From Aphrophora alni (Eukaryota > Arthropoda > Insecta > Hemiptera > Aphrophoridae), in NCBI GenBank assembly GCA_963513935.1, contig OY740765.1, forward strand, positions 145,827,618 through 145,891,617: a stretch of DNA of 64,000 nucleotides, given 5' to 3'. Under the pieces are notes generated by a model. That model was not told the DNA's origin. It searched no databases and saw only the letters and a program-made list of their open reading frames with translations. Positions 11,616 to 22,010 of the stretch are shown one piece after another. Numbering within the stretch: position 1 is the first letter of the stretch; each line of letters begins with the position of its first letter. Made by a program: the position numbers and the translations under genes.

Positions 11616-11689
11616 TATTAATAAATAAATACTAAACTCAAGATTGCTAAGACGTAAATAATTTAGTAATAAACGAACAATATAGTTCT

Positions 11690-12405
11690 TACTTGCACAG
11701 TATACGGAAGTATAGTAATCGTTAAAAATACGACTGAAGTTTTTTACCTTAACCATGACCTCAGGAAACCGAAAAAATGATGCCGTCCGTTGTCGTAGTC
11801 GTTTGTACGTAAGGAGGATAGCGGTAACAAAAATTAAGATAGGAATATGAAATTTAGTATGAAGGACCACTGTATAGAGTCTCCATATAACATACAGATG
11901 AAATTCAGAAAAATATAATTCAAATTGTCAACATTGGGCTATTAATAACAACGTTTTGTTCATATCTTTCGTGTAAAACTTTTAACACTTTAAATGTAAA
12001 TTTACAGATTTCAATTCTACATGTAATGATACCACCCCCACCTCTCTGAGGTTATAAATAGCGAAGTAATTGTCAAAAATATAATTTCTAGTCCTGACTT
12101 CCAAAGAAAATGTGTTATTCGTATAGTTACGAAAACCGGTAGGACCGACTACATGACACGAGCGAAGCGAGTGAAGACTTTTAATATATGCAAATCTACG
12201 AGGTCAGTAGATATACACAATTACCAGGTCAGAAAACCTCTGTAACAACTGTTTTAAACAAACTTACACTACTGGATAAGATCTCTTGATCTAAAAATAC
12301 AATTTAACATTTCCTACAAGGAAGAAACGAAACTGTGAGCATTACATTTAGAGGATCTGCTTGTATTACATTGTATGATGAGACTGGGTAAGTACCACGA
12401 TGTAC
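11690..12405 (-). repeat. LDR copy, minus strand
   Basis: Nearly complete LDR on the minus strand. The right end (ACAGTATACGGAAGTATAG) is at 11697 and the left end (CTGGGTAAGTACCACG) near 12385. Internal blocks GACACGAGCGAAGCGAGTG and AAATTTACAGATTTCAATTC are clear. Confidence 0.85.
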
Positions 12406-12944
12406 TTACACCACGTCAACATCATGTTTTATTTTATTTTCTCATCGGTCCGCTATTATAGGAGACTACGAAAATTTTGGAGATCAAAAAAAAGAGTAAT
12501 AATTTCGCGCTTACATTTCTTAAAACTACTTACTGATTATCTAATTTAAATTTTATTGGATAGAGGGTTTATGATTGTATTTAAAATGGTGGTGATTACC
12601 ATCAGTGGGTTGTGTACCGAACTATGGTTTCAGATGAACTCATTACACTGAGGTGCTCAGTACTGAGTTTCTCTAAACTATACTCTCTCCACATTGAGTC
12701 TTTAGGAAGTTCCCAACTACTTCTTTTACCATCGCTGGTGATCTCAATAAATTTATCTTTCCATTTGCAGGAATACAGTTTTTGCAGCTGTCTCCACTAC
12801 TATAAGAGGGAACTAATAAATATTTTCAATAGATTCTTCTCGTGTGATATAGTGGAATTTCAGTTTAAATTAAGTGTCTAAAATGATTTTTTTTGCTATA
12901 CATGCCGCACAGGTGGTCTGATACACTTGTATCTAAACAATATA
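12406..12944. other. unassigned DNA
   Basis: AT-rich. A plus-strand ORF of 89 codons at 12612-12881 has no recognisable family motif and sits between mobile elements. No splice or promoter evidence. Confidence 0.4.
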
Positions 12945-13832
12945 CAGGATGTCCCACGAATAATTGGTGAAAATAAAGAAATAAGTTCAAATATTTAAGT
13001 CCTAAAATTGTTAGTTATTCATCTAGCCGCGATTTTGTGTTTTGAACAAAAAAATCATATCTTTTAAATGGAAAATTTAAAATTTCGCATTCTATTTATT
13101 AATATAAAGAATCATTTTAAGAAAAAATACCAACCGACTTTCTTTATTCATTTCAAAATGGCGGCCATTTTTAATGTTTAACATAGAATTTCTCGAAAAC
13201 CATTATTTTTTTTTAATGTAAAAAAAGACACGACGTTTCGTCTTTTAACGAAAAAAAAATTTTTTTTCTCTCCGTCAAAAGATAATCGACTAATATACAA
13301 AAAAAAGAGATTTTCTAAATTTTGTATTTAAGTATTATAGACTTTACTTACATCTATCTTTGTTATTATTAAATTTAAAATTGCAGAAAATTTTCATAAA
13401 CAACTACCAGGAAATTATTTTTTAGTTTTTTGTCGATGGTTCATTATTCTTTGACGTACAGAAAAAGTAAAAACGAAATTTCATATTCTGTTAAAAGAGA
13501 AAACTTTTAATCTCGTGTATATTCTTTGTAAAATTAACAGTTTTCGAAATATTCAATGTTAAACATTTTAAATGGCCTCCATTTTGAAACGAGTACAGGA
13601 AATCGGTTTATAACTTTTCACGAATTAGGTTCTTATTGCACTAATAAACCACCAAAGTTTTAACTCTGTATTATTTCCCGTTCAAAATATATGAGTTTTT
13701 GTTCAAAATGTAAAATGGCGGCTAGATAGACAACTAACCATTTTAGAGCATATGTTCATATAAACTTTTTTCTTGATTTTCACCAGAAGAAAAAGTCATC
13801 AAAATTACTCCGTTTCTTCATGGGACACCCTG
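12945..13832. mobile_element. Tc1/mariner-type foldback MITE (888 bp)
   Basis: Bounded by TA dinucleotides (12943-12944 and 13833-13834). Left end CAGGATGTCCCACGAA, right end reverse complement CAGGGTGTCCCATGAA. Terminal arms of about 120 bp are followed by an inner inverted block, AAAATGGCGGCCATTTTTAAT against AATGGCCTCCATTTTGAAAC, so most of the element can fold back on itself. No transposase sequence remains. TA target and CAGGGTGTCCC ends suggest mobilisation by a Tc1/mariner-type enzyme. Confidence 0.8.
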
Positions 13833-14489
13833 TAGACAAGTGTCGGAAAGATCATACGTATGATCGTTTTTGCACCACAATCTAAGAATTAAGGTCATAA
13901 TAAGATATTTCTTCTATACCTCCTACATCTAATAAAGTTAAATAAAAATTAAACCATGTATTTAATAGTCATTATTAACAAACAACCTCTTTAACCAATA
14001 AAGAAAATATTAAAGTAAATCTTTTCCTTGAGAGTGAATTATTCCAAATCTGTATTACTGTAACTTCAGTAAATACATTTTCATTATAGATAATTAAGTT
14101 TAAAATTCAACAATGCATTTCCAAGTAATACCGAAAAATCAGACATCGACAGGGTGAATTCTTTGTGAAATGGAACAATGAGGGAAGAAGGGGATGGAAG
14201 GGGGTAACAGATGCGACGGATTATTCAGTAATTAGAAGCAAATGCGACAACTTTCTTGTCTTCTTCTTTACATTTTCCGTGTTTTTCAGTTCCCCAAAGA
14301 CACAGCGTGCAAAGACGCTTTATAACGACCTGTGGTAAAACTTTGTCGCTAATCCCAGGCAGGGTTTTAATTTGCGCAATGATGGGAGTAATGGCGTGCA
14401 ATGAGTTGGGATTTATGTGTGCAGGTGTGTTCAATCATTAAAAGTAAGGACACCTTCTCGTTACTTTCCCGTCTATACGTAGTGATGAG
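13833..14489. other. unassigned DNA
   Basis: No repeat copy recognised. Overlapping short ORFs on both strands at 14225-14441 have no recognisable motif and are probably chance. Confidence 0.4.
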
Positions 14490-14696
14490 CCATCATGGTA
14501 CTTACCCAGGCATATCATACGATGTGATAGTACATCCTCTAATTGTATTAACCAAAATATGTTTTCTTGGTCCTTGTAGAAATGTTAAATTGTGTTGGTG
14601 GATCAAAGAGTCATATCCAGTAGTGTAAATTTTAAATAGGTTTTCTGAATCTCGTAATTGTCTATCACTACTTTCTTGACTTAAGTTAGACCCTAA

Positions 14697-15392
14697 GGGC
14701 CGGAACACACTTGGCGTTTTTTACCAATCGGATTTTTTACCGCCGCCGCCAGTAGAGGCACATAGGATGGTATTGCGACGTACACATTGGGCGGTAAAAT
14801 AAACGATCGGATTATTTAACGCCGACGGCAGCAATGCAGCCGCCCACAGCCACTACATTCGTCTTTTTTTTTTTACAGCCTCCGCCGAAATGGTGGCCTA
14901 CGTGACCAAATGTACGGTAATTTATCATGACCGAAGAGGTTATAATTGACAATGAATTACTAATTCATTTCGTTCAAGAAAAGCCTGTGCTGTGGGACAA
15001 AACCTTGAACAGAAGCGCCACAAAGAATGCGTGGTATGAAGTTTGTGTTCAGCTTAGGAGTGACTTTGACAAGCTGAAAGATAACAAAAAAGAATGACTT
15101 TAGTAAGTAAAAATAATGTTATCTATTTATTTTATAATGTTATTGAATTGACTTTTGGCAATGTTATTAATTTTTTTTTTGCAATCGTAAATTTACTAGC
15201 AAATGCGAAGAATCAAAATTTCAAAAACAAACCAAAAACATCGTCGTACATTACACATAAAGATCACAAGATCTGTGATCGACTAATGTTGCGTCGGTAA
15301 TGTTTACCGCCCAGTATGTAAACGCTACATTATTTTAGAGCGGCGGCGGTAAAAAATCCGATTGGTAAAAAACGCCAAGTGTGTTCCGGCCC
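14697..15392. mobile_element. PIF/Harbinger-type DNA transposon, non-autonomous (696 bp)
   Basis: Perfect 53-bp terminal inverted repeats begin GGGCCGGAACACACTTGGCG. The direct repeat TAA flanks the element (14694-14696 and 15393-15395), the TWA target duplication typical of PIF/Harbinger. Subterminal DNA repeats GCGGTAAAATAAACGATCGG-like variants of the terminal sequence, likely transposase binding sites. It encodes a short MADF-like ORF but no DDE transposase. Perfect inverted repeats suggest comparatively recent insertion. Confidence 0.9.
14927..15097 (+). CDS. truncated MADF-domain protein of PIF/Harbinger element
   Basis: 56-codon ORF starting ATG at 14927 and ending TGA at 15095. Residues 10-45 match the first part of a MADF (Myb/SANT-like) DNA-binding domain: ELLIHFVQEKPVLWDKTL followed by AWYEVCVQL, with the conserved P20, LW22-23 and AW35-36. 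PIF/Harbinger transposons characteristically carry a second gene for a Myb/SANT or MADF protein that assists the transposase, so its location between intact inverted repeats fits. A full domain is about 80-90 residues, so the protein stops early and is probably a deletion product rather than functional. Confidence 0.65.
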   Translation: MTEEVIIDNELLIHFVQEKPVLWDKTLNRSATKNAWYEVCVQLRSDFDKLKDNKKE

Positions 15393-15740
15393 TAAGGGGG
15401 CTAGAAGCTGTACATATGTGAAGGCATCTCCACGAACTACGCTCGTGTCGATATCGAATCTCCTAACTAAACAAATATCACATTTTCTTGAAAGATCAGA
15501 GTTCTAAATTACATTTTTGACAATAACTTCGCTATTTGTCATCATAGAGATGTGAGGTTCTCACCATTTCATGCAGAATTGAATAAGTTAAATAGCACAC
15601 TATACATTAACAAATACTTTTAAAAAAATGCCCATATTTTGTTATTTTCAAACGATTTTTTTTTTAAATTTCAACATGGTCCTATATGAGTTTCCTATAT
15701 AAAATTTCACGTTTCTATCTTTATTTTTGTGGCTGTATGT

Positions 15741-17082
15741 AGCTTGTTGTGTACGGACTTCAACTACAAAATTATCATCACAATCACTTGCACTGGTTTT
15801 GAGATATTCCAACATTTACGACACCACTCATGATTTATTTTTTAACCGATCACTCCGGAATCGACGTTATCAGGATAATGGCGAAAAGAAAAGTATCGTT
15901 TTAAGCCAACGAAATCAGCAGAAGCCCAAAAAAAGTTTTTGATTGTTATAAATCTGTCTACTGACTGTAACAAGTAGGGGAGGTATGACCTAACATAAAA
16001 AAGTGAATAAATCAGAAATATTTCTATATGTTTCTTCTTTTCCTTTTTTTCCGTTAAAAAATTCTGGATTAGTTGATATAAGACAAAAACAAACAAAAAT
16101 TGCTTTCCTCAAAATCTGGTTAAACAATTTTGTTTAAATTAGGTTCAGAACAGAAAAAAAAAAGTTCATTGATTTTTATGAACATAATAAAAAGTTATTA
16201 TCTTTTCAAAAATACCGGTTTGGATAATAAACTGCCCATAGAACTGTTAAAATGTCATAATTTCACAAAACGACTCAAAAGATTTCGTTCAAATGTAAAA
16301 TTTACGAGTCAAAATAGTCTGACAATTCGCAGCAAAAATTATTACGCTTCAGGACTAATTGAAAAATAATAATAGTAAATAAATGTACCTGGATTTGAAA
16401 CGTAAAAATAAAATTTACAATTAACAATAATACAATCAACTTGACGCAATAACTCGTTGTGAGGTTAGGCGTGCTCGAAGGTATTTATCATATGTGTGGT
16501 CAGCATAATCGTGTCGTCAACGCTCTAATTCTAGCTTTCGTTAACAGGATTTGTTACAAATTATAGTTCTCCATGTGACTCACGATACTGGGACAACACC
16601 GTCATTTTGTGAGCTCCCGTTTGAAAACCATTTTCATGCAGCGCTACCTCTAGCCTCTAGAGCAACCAGAGGCTCATTATTTACACTTAGACACTTAGAC
16701 TTCACAGCCGAAGAAAGTTTAGACTTCATTTAAATATATTTGATATCACATAACTTAATAAAGGAACATATTTTTTCTCACAAACAAAATATACGTGCGG
16801 AAACAAGTAATACACAATATCCATTTATTCTTTCTCACATTTGAATAGTATGGAGAAAGTTATGTGATTGGTCTGAATGTAGTTGAGTTTTGAAGTCGCG
16901 TGAATTCAAAAAAGAAAATTATATCTGTCCACCGTCTAAATTCTGTAATATGTGTTCTACAGGCAACACGTGTGGAATAATTTTAGTCAAATTTGGTATG
17001 TAGACATATTTAAGCCATACATTCAATCGTGTTTTTTTTTATAAGGAAAAATTTGGGGGAGCAGTGATAAACAAAATAATTG
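15741..17082. other. unassigned DNA
   Basis: About 1.3 kb, AT-rich, with several short ORFs on both strands (for example 16130-16369 and 16551-16733) that show no recognisable domain. The patch at 16545-16735 is less AT-rich, but I could not tie it to a family. Confidence 0.4.
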
Positions 17083-17757
17083 AAGGATATTATAATGATA
17101 TTAACCCCGGGCCATCGTGCAATGTAATACAAACAAATCAGCTAAATGCAATGTACAAAAGTTGATTTCTTGTGCTTTGTAGGAAATATTAAATTGTGGC
17201 CCCAGTAAGGTCAAATTGTTTAAAACAGTTGTTACACTGATTTTCTGTACCTCGTAATTAATTGTGTGTATCACCACTTTCTTGTTGTCAGTTAGACCTT
17301 AAAGGAACCCGTAGATTTGTATAATATGTTAACAAGATTCCACTAGCATCTCTCGTGTCGGTGAGTCGACCTTATCCTATCTCATAACTATACGAATATC
17401 ATATTTTCTTTGGATTTAAGGATTCGAAATTACATTTTTGATATTAACTTGGCTATTTATCATCGTAGGAAGGTTGGTATCATTACATGTTGAATTGAAT
17501 CTGCAAATGTATATCAAATTTAGTGTGTTATGAGTTTAATTACACACGATATATGAACAAAAGATTTTTAAAAGTTTGCCTCCTTTTTGAGATTTTCAAT
17601 TCGATTTTTCTAGATTTCTATATGAGCACACTATACGATAGTCCCCAATACCAAATTGCATGTACCTTATCTTAATTTTTGTGGCCGCAATGGTGCTTAC
17701 GTATAGACGATATCGACGAAGGACGAACAGTATGACGAAAATAACTTTTTCACGATA
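17083..17757 (+). repeat. LDR copy adjoining a Crypton-like element
   Basis: LDR from GGGCCATCGTGCAATGTAAT through GGTTTTC-type blocks, CATCGTAGGAAGGTTGGTATC and the GTGGCCGCAATGGTGCTTAC block to GACGAAAATAACTTTTTC, where it is broken by the Crypton-like element. The break lies at the same LDR site as in the copies at 9654 and 57044. Unlike those, LDR sequence does not resume on the right side. Confidence 0.8.
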
Positions 17758-18800
17758 CTACTGGAATATTAGTTGCTTTTCTATTGCCTATATTGCCTGG
17801 TAAAGTTTACCATATCCGCACTAGTGAGGATAAATTATATTCTCAGTAGTGAAGATAAATCAGCTGATTATAAATAAGCCTAACAATACAATACAATATT
17901 GAAATAATGCTCATCTGTTTAAAACATTGTGTTGTGTTTACTTTAATTTGTGTTTAGTCGATGTAAAAATGGAAGAACTACCAGAGGATTTTAAGAAAAA
18001 ATTTACTGAAATAAGTCAAGACTTATTACCGGCGAAATCTAAGTGTAAATATGAAGAATCCTACAAACAATTCTGTAAGTGGTTAAATAAACAATTCATA
18101 AAACCTAGCGAAGTATGCGATGAGGTTGTATAAAGTGTGTATAGTTTTAAAAGCAGTTTAAAACTGCTACTACCCATACCACAACCAAAGCACAGCCTAT
18201 TCCATCTACGAGCTCAGAAAGAACATCATTTCTTGATTAAAATAGCCACGACAAGTCATTCACAATAGATGACATTATTGATGAAAGTGAAGATGAATCT
18301 GAATTTGCAAACTTTATGATGAAGAACACTATCTCACAAAACGAAGAAACAGTTCAAGTCCTAAGCAAAATTCCTAACAAAGGAATTAACATTACAAATA
18401 ATACAAACTGCACAATTAACATCCACTTAAATAAAAACTAGGTCTTTTATTGTTCGTTTGAATATTGTTACATTATTTAAATTCTTGTTAAATATAGGCC
18501 TAAGCCTATTTGTTATTCAATGAAGTAAAATTTGATTTTGTAAAAACATATATTTTTTTTGTTTGTAGTAAATAAACTTTTCAATTTGTAATAATCATAT
18601 TTTTTGATTTTGTAACAAATAATTTTTTGCTGTAATATCGTGAACAATAGTTTTCAAAACTCGTGGGAAAATGTTCTTTTCTGATGCTCGTTCTATTTAA
18701 ATTGCTCGTCTACGACTCGCAATTTAAATACAACTCGCACCAGGAAAAATCACACTTTTCACACTAGTTGTGAAATATACTATTTCGTCATACTGCTTCA
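17758..18800 (+). mobile_element. Crypton-like element, internally deleted
   Basis: Carries the N- and C-terminal parts of a Crypton-type recombinase frame but no catalytic core. The right end (about 18640-18775) is a CTCG-rich hairpin ending CACACTAGTTGTGAAATA, which parallels CACTAGTTGTAC at the right end of the elements at 10.4 kb and 57.6 kb. The left end differs from those copies. Boundaries are approximate. Confidence 0.5.
17969..18441 (+). pseudogene. Crypton-type tyrosine recombinase, core deleted
   Basis: ATG at 17969 starts a 54-residue frame containing DLLPAKSKCKYEESYKQF and CKWLNKQ, the N-terminal pattern of Crypton/KIAA1958-like recombinases, ending at 18131. After a short disrupted segment the sequence reads as a different frame with an acidic stretch (DDIIDESEDESEFANF) and an Asn-rich tail, NITNNTNCTINIHLNKN, then stop (TAG 18439-18441). 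Such tails are seen at the C-terminus of animal Crypton-like proteins. The R..HxxR..Y recombinase core expected between them is missing, so this is a deletion derivative. Low AT-codon bias aside, no sign of selection is visible. Confidence 0.55.
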
Positions 18801-19190
18801 AAAACAGCTGTTTTCAATACATGCATTGAGATGCTAAAATTGTTCTTTTTAGTTCTATGACATAAAAACATCAGCTGAGGTCGAGGTAATCAGCTGTTAC
18901 TTCGTTTATACGAATTCATTAACGATTGTAAAGCATCTTTAAAAACAACCGATACTCTCGATTGTAAATAACTCTCGATTTGAAGGTAAATAGGTTATAA
19001 TATTTTAGTTTTTGTGAAATTGTTTTTCTTATATTGTTTGCAGTTTAATGAAAAAACAGTTCATAACTAGGACCAAAAGAAGGTTTTCGATCCACGCTCA
19101 TTTTCCACATTTGTGTTAAACGTGAGCTTGTATCGAAAAGCTTCACTTTTGGTCGTAGTGAAGAAATTAATATACTATTTTTGATTCCTG
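18775..19190 (+). repeat. Crypton-associated dispersed repeat, copy 2
   Basis: Inverted relative of 7878-8330. It begins in TATTTCGTCATACTGCTTCA and includes CATCAGCTGAGGTCGAGGTA and ACCGATACTCTCGATTGTAA. It directly abuts the right end of the Crypton-like element, which suggests it belongs to that element or to a relative with a similar hairpin end. Confidence 0.7.
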
Positions 19191-19857
19191 AAGACATACA
19201 ATGTGAATATAAGTCAAACAGGGATGTCAACATTTTTGACGATTACCAAACTTAATCTATAATATGTTAATGGAAATAATGAGACCACTAATAATCGTCT
19301 CATTATTTCCATTATCATGGAATTCCATCATGTACTGACCTTTGTAACATTAAATTATCTATTTGGTAATTTCACTATTTGGTAAGTGAAAACACATATT
19401 TCGATTTTCTCAAAATCGGCTCAAACGATTTGAAATAAATTTAGACGAATTATGAAGATAAAAAACTTTTGTACTGTTTCATTATTTAAGTAATTAATTG
19501 TAATGTGTCACATCAGGAGCGCTAATTGGCGAAGAAGATCATTGGCAGTGTATAAGATCTCTCAACTGCATTATAACTAATTACTTCAAGTACACAGATT
19601 GTCTACATTCTACAATTGTTTACATCAGTGCGTTTATGTCTATGAGACTTTAGGTCTAATTGTATTATATTAAATTACCAACTATATTGTTTACTTTGCT
19701 ACCTGAATCTTGAGAAACTCTTTCTGAGATAGAAGGAAATAATTATGATAGTTGTATAGGTCATGATTCAAGAGTAGAGTGTTTTATTATTTTAATTAAA
19801 GTTGTTTCTTTTATGTTAAAATGTATGATTATGATTGTAATATTCTTACATCTAATA
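19191..19857. other. unassigned DNA
   Basis: AT-rich. Contains a small palindrome at about 19265-19315 (GGAAATAATGAGACCACTAA against its inverse). No gene found. Confidence 0.4.
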
Positions 19858-19860
19858 TAC

Positions 19861-20050
19861 AGGGTGTCAAAAAGTACCGGAACGGCTGTAAACTTCAGGT
19901 GCTATTTAACTTGGGAAGACGATCGACCCCTCATTTTACATATGTCTACCGAAGCTGTCTACAAGGAGTGAAAAAATGTTTTTAAATATACATGGTGTTC
20001 CGAAAAAGTACGATATTTGTTTTTCCCCGTAAATTTCAAATATAAAGGTA
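19861..20050 (+). mobile_element. isolated left end of a Tc1/mariner-type element
   Basis: Begins with TACAGGGTGTCAAAAAGTAC, the typical form of hemipteran Tc1/mariner-type inverted-repeat ends. I did not find the matching right end in the window, so this is a truncated or rearranged copy. Extent to the right is a guess. Confidence 0.45.
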
Positions 20051-20804
20051 TGTTTATTATTTGATGTTCTGACTTTCCAGATGGAACCACGTCTATAGGC
20101 GTTTAGTTTGTGTGCTTATCATTTACTGTTATAATGTTATAAGTTTTAAACTGTAATTTGAAATATTCAGTTGTACAGTATTACAGTTCAGACTAATTAC
20201 ATAGGCACGAATGATTTTTTTCAATTAGGTACATTTTTATCGTCTAAAATCAATATTACTAAGAAGTAATTTTTAGTATTAAATTAGTACCAATAACGAT
20301 TTTATTAAACTATCGAAAATTGTCTTTTTAATGCATTTAGACCATTTTCACACTCTTGGAATTCCCTAATGGTTTAGGCTAAGTGACCTTTACTCAGCCA
20401 CCCTTGGACTGACTTATTAGTAAACAACCTGTCTTATTGTGCTCGAGTGTTCATCTCACAGTTAGATTTCTTTATATGGAGTCATTTAAAACAAAAAGTA
20501 TATTAAACTAAACCGGTATACATAAATGATTTAAGGAACTGCATTATTCGAGAAGCTGCAAAGATTACATCCGATGTGCTACAGAAGATCCTACTACTAC
20601 TACTACAGATCTGTAGTAAGAAAAGCAATTCCAGTATTTGTTATAAGCTTAAAGATAAGCCATACTTCATTATTCTATTAAAGTTCTTGATTTCAAAATA
20701 AAGCAACTTTTTTCTTTTACTTTTTGCACGCCGTTTCAGCTGTGCATCATGACAAACCGTTATTTCATTGGAATTGCACAATGACATGTGAATATTTCAA
20801 ATTC
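20051..20804. other. unassigned DNA
   Basis: AT-rich; a short (CTA)n run lies near 20590-20605. No gene or repeat family recognised. Confidence 0.4.
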
Positions 20805-22010
20805 ACAGGCACACTTGGATTAGATTCCTCTTTTCCATCTTTCCGATCTGTTCTCTCTTAACCAACTCTTGTTATTTCCGACCCTGACGCTATTAGAGTA
20901 ATCGGGGGCTACTAGTTTTAATTTTACCCACTTTTCTTCCATACCCTGTATATAGATAAGTTTGGTAATCGTCAAAAATTTCGACCTTTGTTTTTGACTG
21001 ATCTTATCGTTTTATGGACTCAGGAAACCAAAACAGTGTTTTTTATACGCCGTCTGTCAGTCGTTCTTGAAGTCTGTACGTAAGCGTGATAGCGGTCACA
21101 AAAATTAAGATAGGAACTAAAACTTGATACAAGTTACTATAGTGTGCTCATATAACCCTATTGAAATTCATAGAAAATCTACTTGTAAATGTAAAATTGG
21201 CAACATATGAATAATTTTCTGTCTTTATTTCTTGTGTTCTTCAACTTATAACACATTAAATTAGATAAAAACTTTAGACTTTAACTCTCCATGTAATGGT
21301 ATAGCTCATTTGTTATGTGGTGGTGCTTGGATTGGGGAAGTTATTCGTAATACTTTGTCTAGAAACGCACTGACGAAAGGACGACGGAACAGTAACTCAC
21401 TCGCTTCCCCACCACTAAAAAGTGACGGGAACCTGTTTGCCCGATAAAGGTCAAGCGCCACTACATACCAAATGACCTCTACAAACCCCACCTCTCTACG
21501 AAAACAAATAGAGACGTTAAAGTCAAAAATGTAATTTCAAACTCTGACCTCACAAAAAATGTGATATTCGTATAGTTACGAGATCCAACAGGGCCGTCAC
21601 CGACACGAACGTACTGTACGGTGAATCCTCCACGTACGTATAGCTTCGAGGCCCGCTAGAGCCGAGACCCTGACACGAAGAGAGTGAAAAATCCTTTTAA
21701 TATATACACCTACGAGACCAAGGGTCTAGCCAACGTCAAAGAAGTAGAGTTGTACACAACCGAGGTTCAGAAAACCTGGGTATCAACGGTTTTAAACAAA
21801 TTTACCCTACTTGATAAGACCCCTTGCTCTACCAATACAATTTAACATTTCCTACAAGGCCCAAATATCAAGCATTGAGTATTACATTTAGAGGATCTGT
21901 TTGTATTACATTTTATGATCGGATTTGGTAAGTACCATGATGGCCTCATCACCTCCTTTCCTAAGGGATGATGACGGAGAGGTTTTTTTGCCTTTAAACA
22001 ACAAGAAAAA
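20805..22010 (+). repeat. full composite repeat: R2, LDR (minus), shared end
   Basis: One of two apparently complete composites. R2 (20805-20945: TTGGATTAGATTCC, CCGACCCTGACGCTATTAGA, ATCGGGGGCTACTAG) passes directly into a minus-strand LDR (20950-21945, right end first, left end AAGTACCATGATGG). It then reaches the common terminus GGATGATGACGGAGAGG..GCCTTTAAACAACAAG. A ~190-bp block at 21305-21487 within the LDR part is not seen in other copies and is a probable further insertion. Class unknown; no coding capacity. Confidence 0.75.

Larger units (their letters stand above)
11205..11674. mobile_element. foldback insertion with paired hammerhead-like motifs
   Basis: A 432-bp imperfect palindrome (11243-11674, arms of about 160 bp starting GTTTATTACTAAAT) is preceded by an unpaired 38-nt tail (11205-11242). 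The insertion is bounded by an 11-bp direct repeat GAACAATATAG at 11194-11204 and 11675-11685, which I read as a target-site duplication. Each arm carries an identical hammerhead-ribozyme-like sequence pointing toward the arm end. A long duplication plus one-sided short tail and inverted terminal units is reminiscent of Penelope-like elements, whose pLTRs are known to carry hammerhead motifs. Confidence 0.7.
14490..15740 (+). repeat. LDR copy split by a PIF/Harbinger element
   Basis: LDR runs from CATCATGGTACTTACCCAGG to the GTTAGACCCTAA block at 14696, then resumes at 15393 with TAAGGGGGCTAGAAGCTGTA and continues to about 15740. The interruption leaves the LDR contiguous apart from a TAA duplication, so the inner element is younger than this copy. 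Confidence 0.85.

Noticed and set aside
11571..11870. 99-codon minus-strand ORF
   Set aside because: It spans the foldback arm and an LDR copy; chance reading across two repeats.
15094..15300. 68-codon ORF just after the MADF-like ORF
   Set aside because: Low-complexity, overlaps the MADF stop in another frame, and shows no Harbinger transposase motif.
14694..15395. Reading the 14.7-kb element as Tc1/mariner or hAT
   Set aside because: The duplication is three bases (TAA) and the ends begin GGGCCGG; this fits PIF/Harbinger rather than TA or 8-bp duplications.
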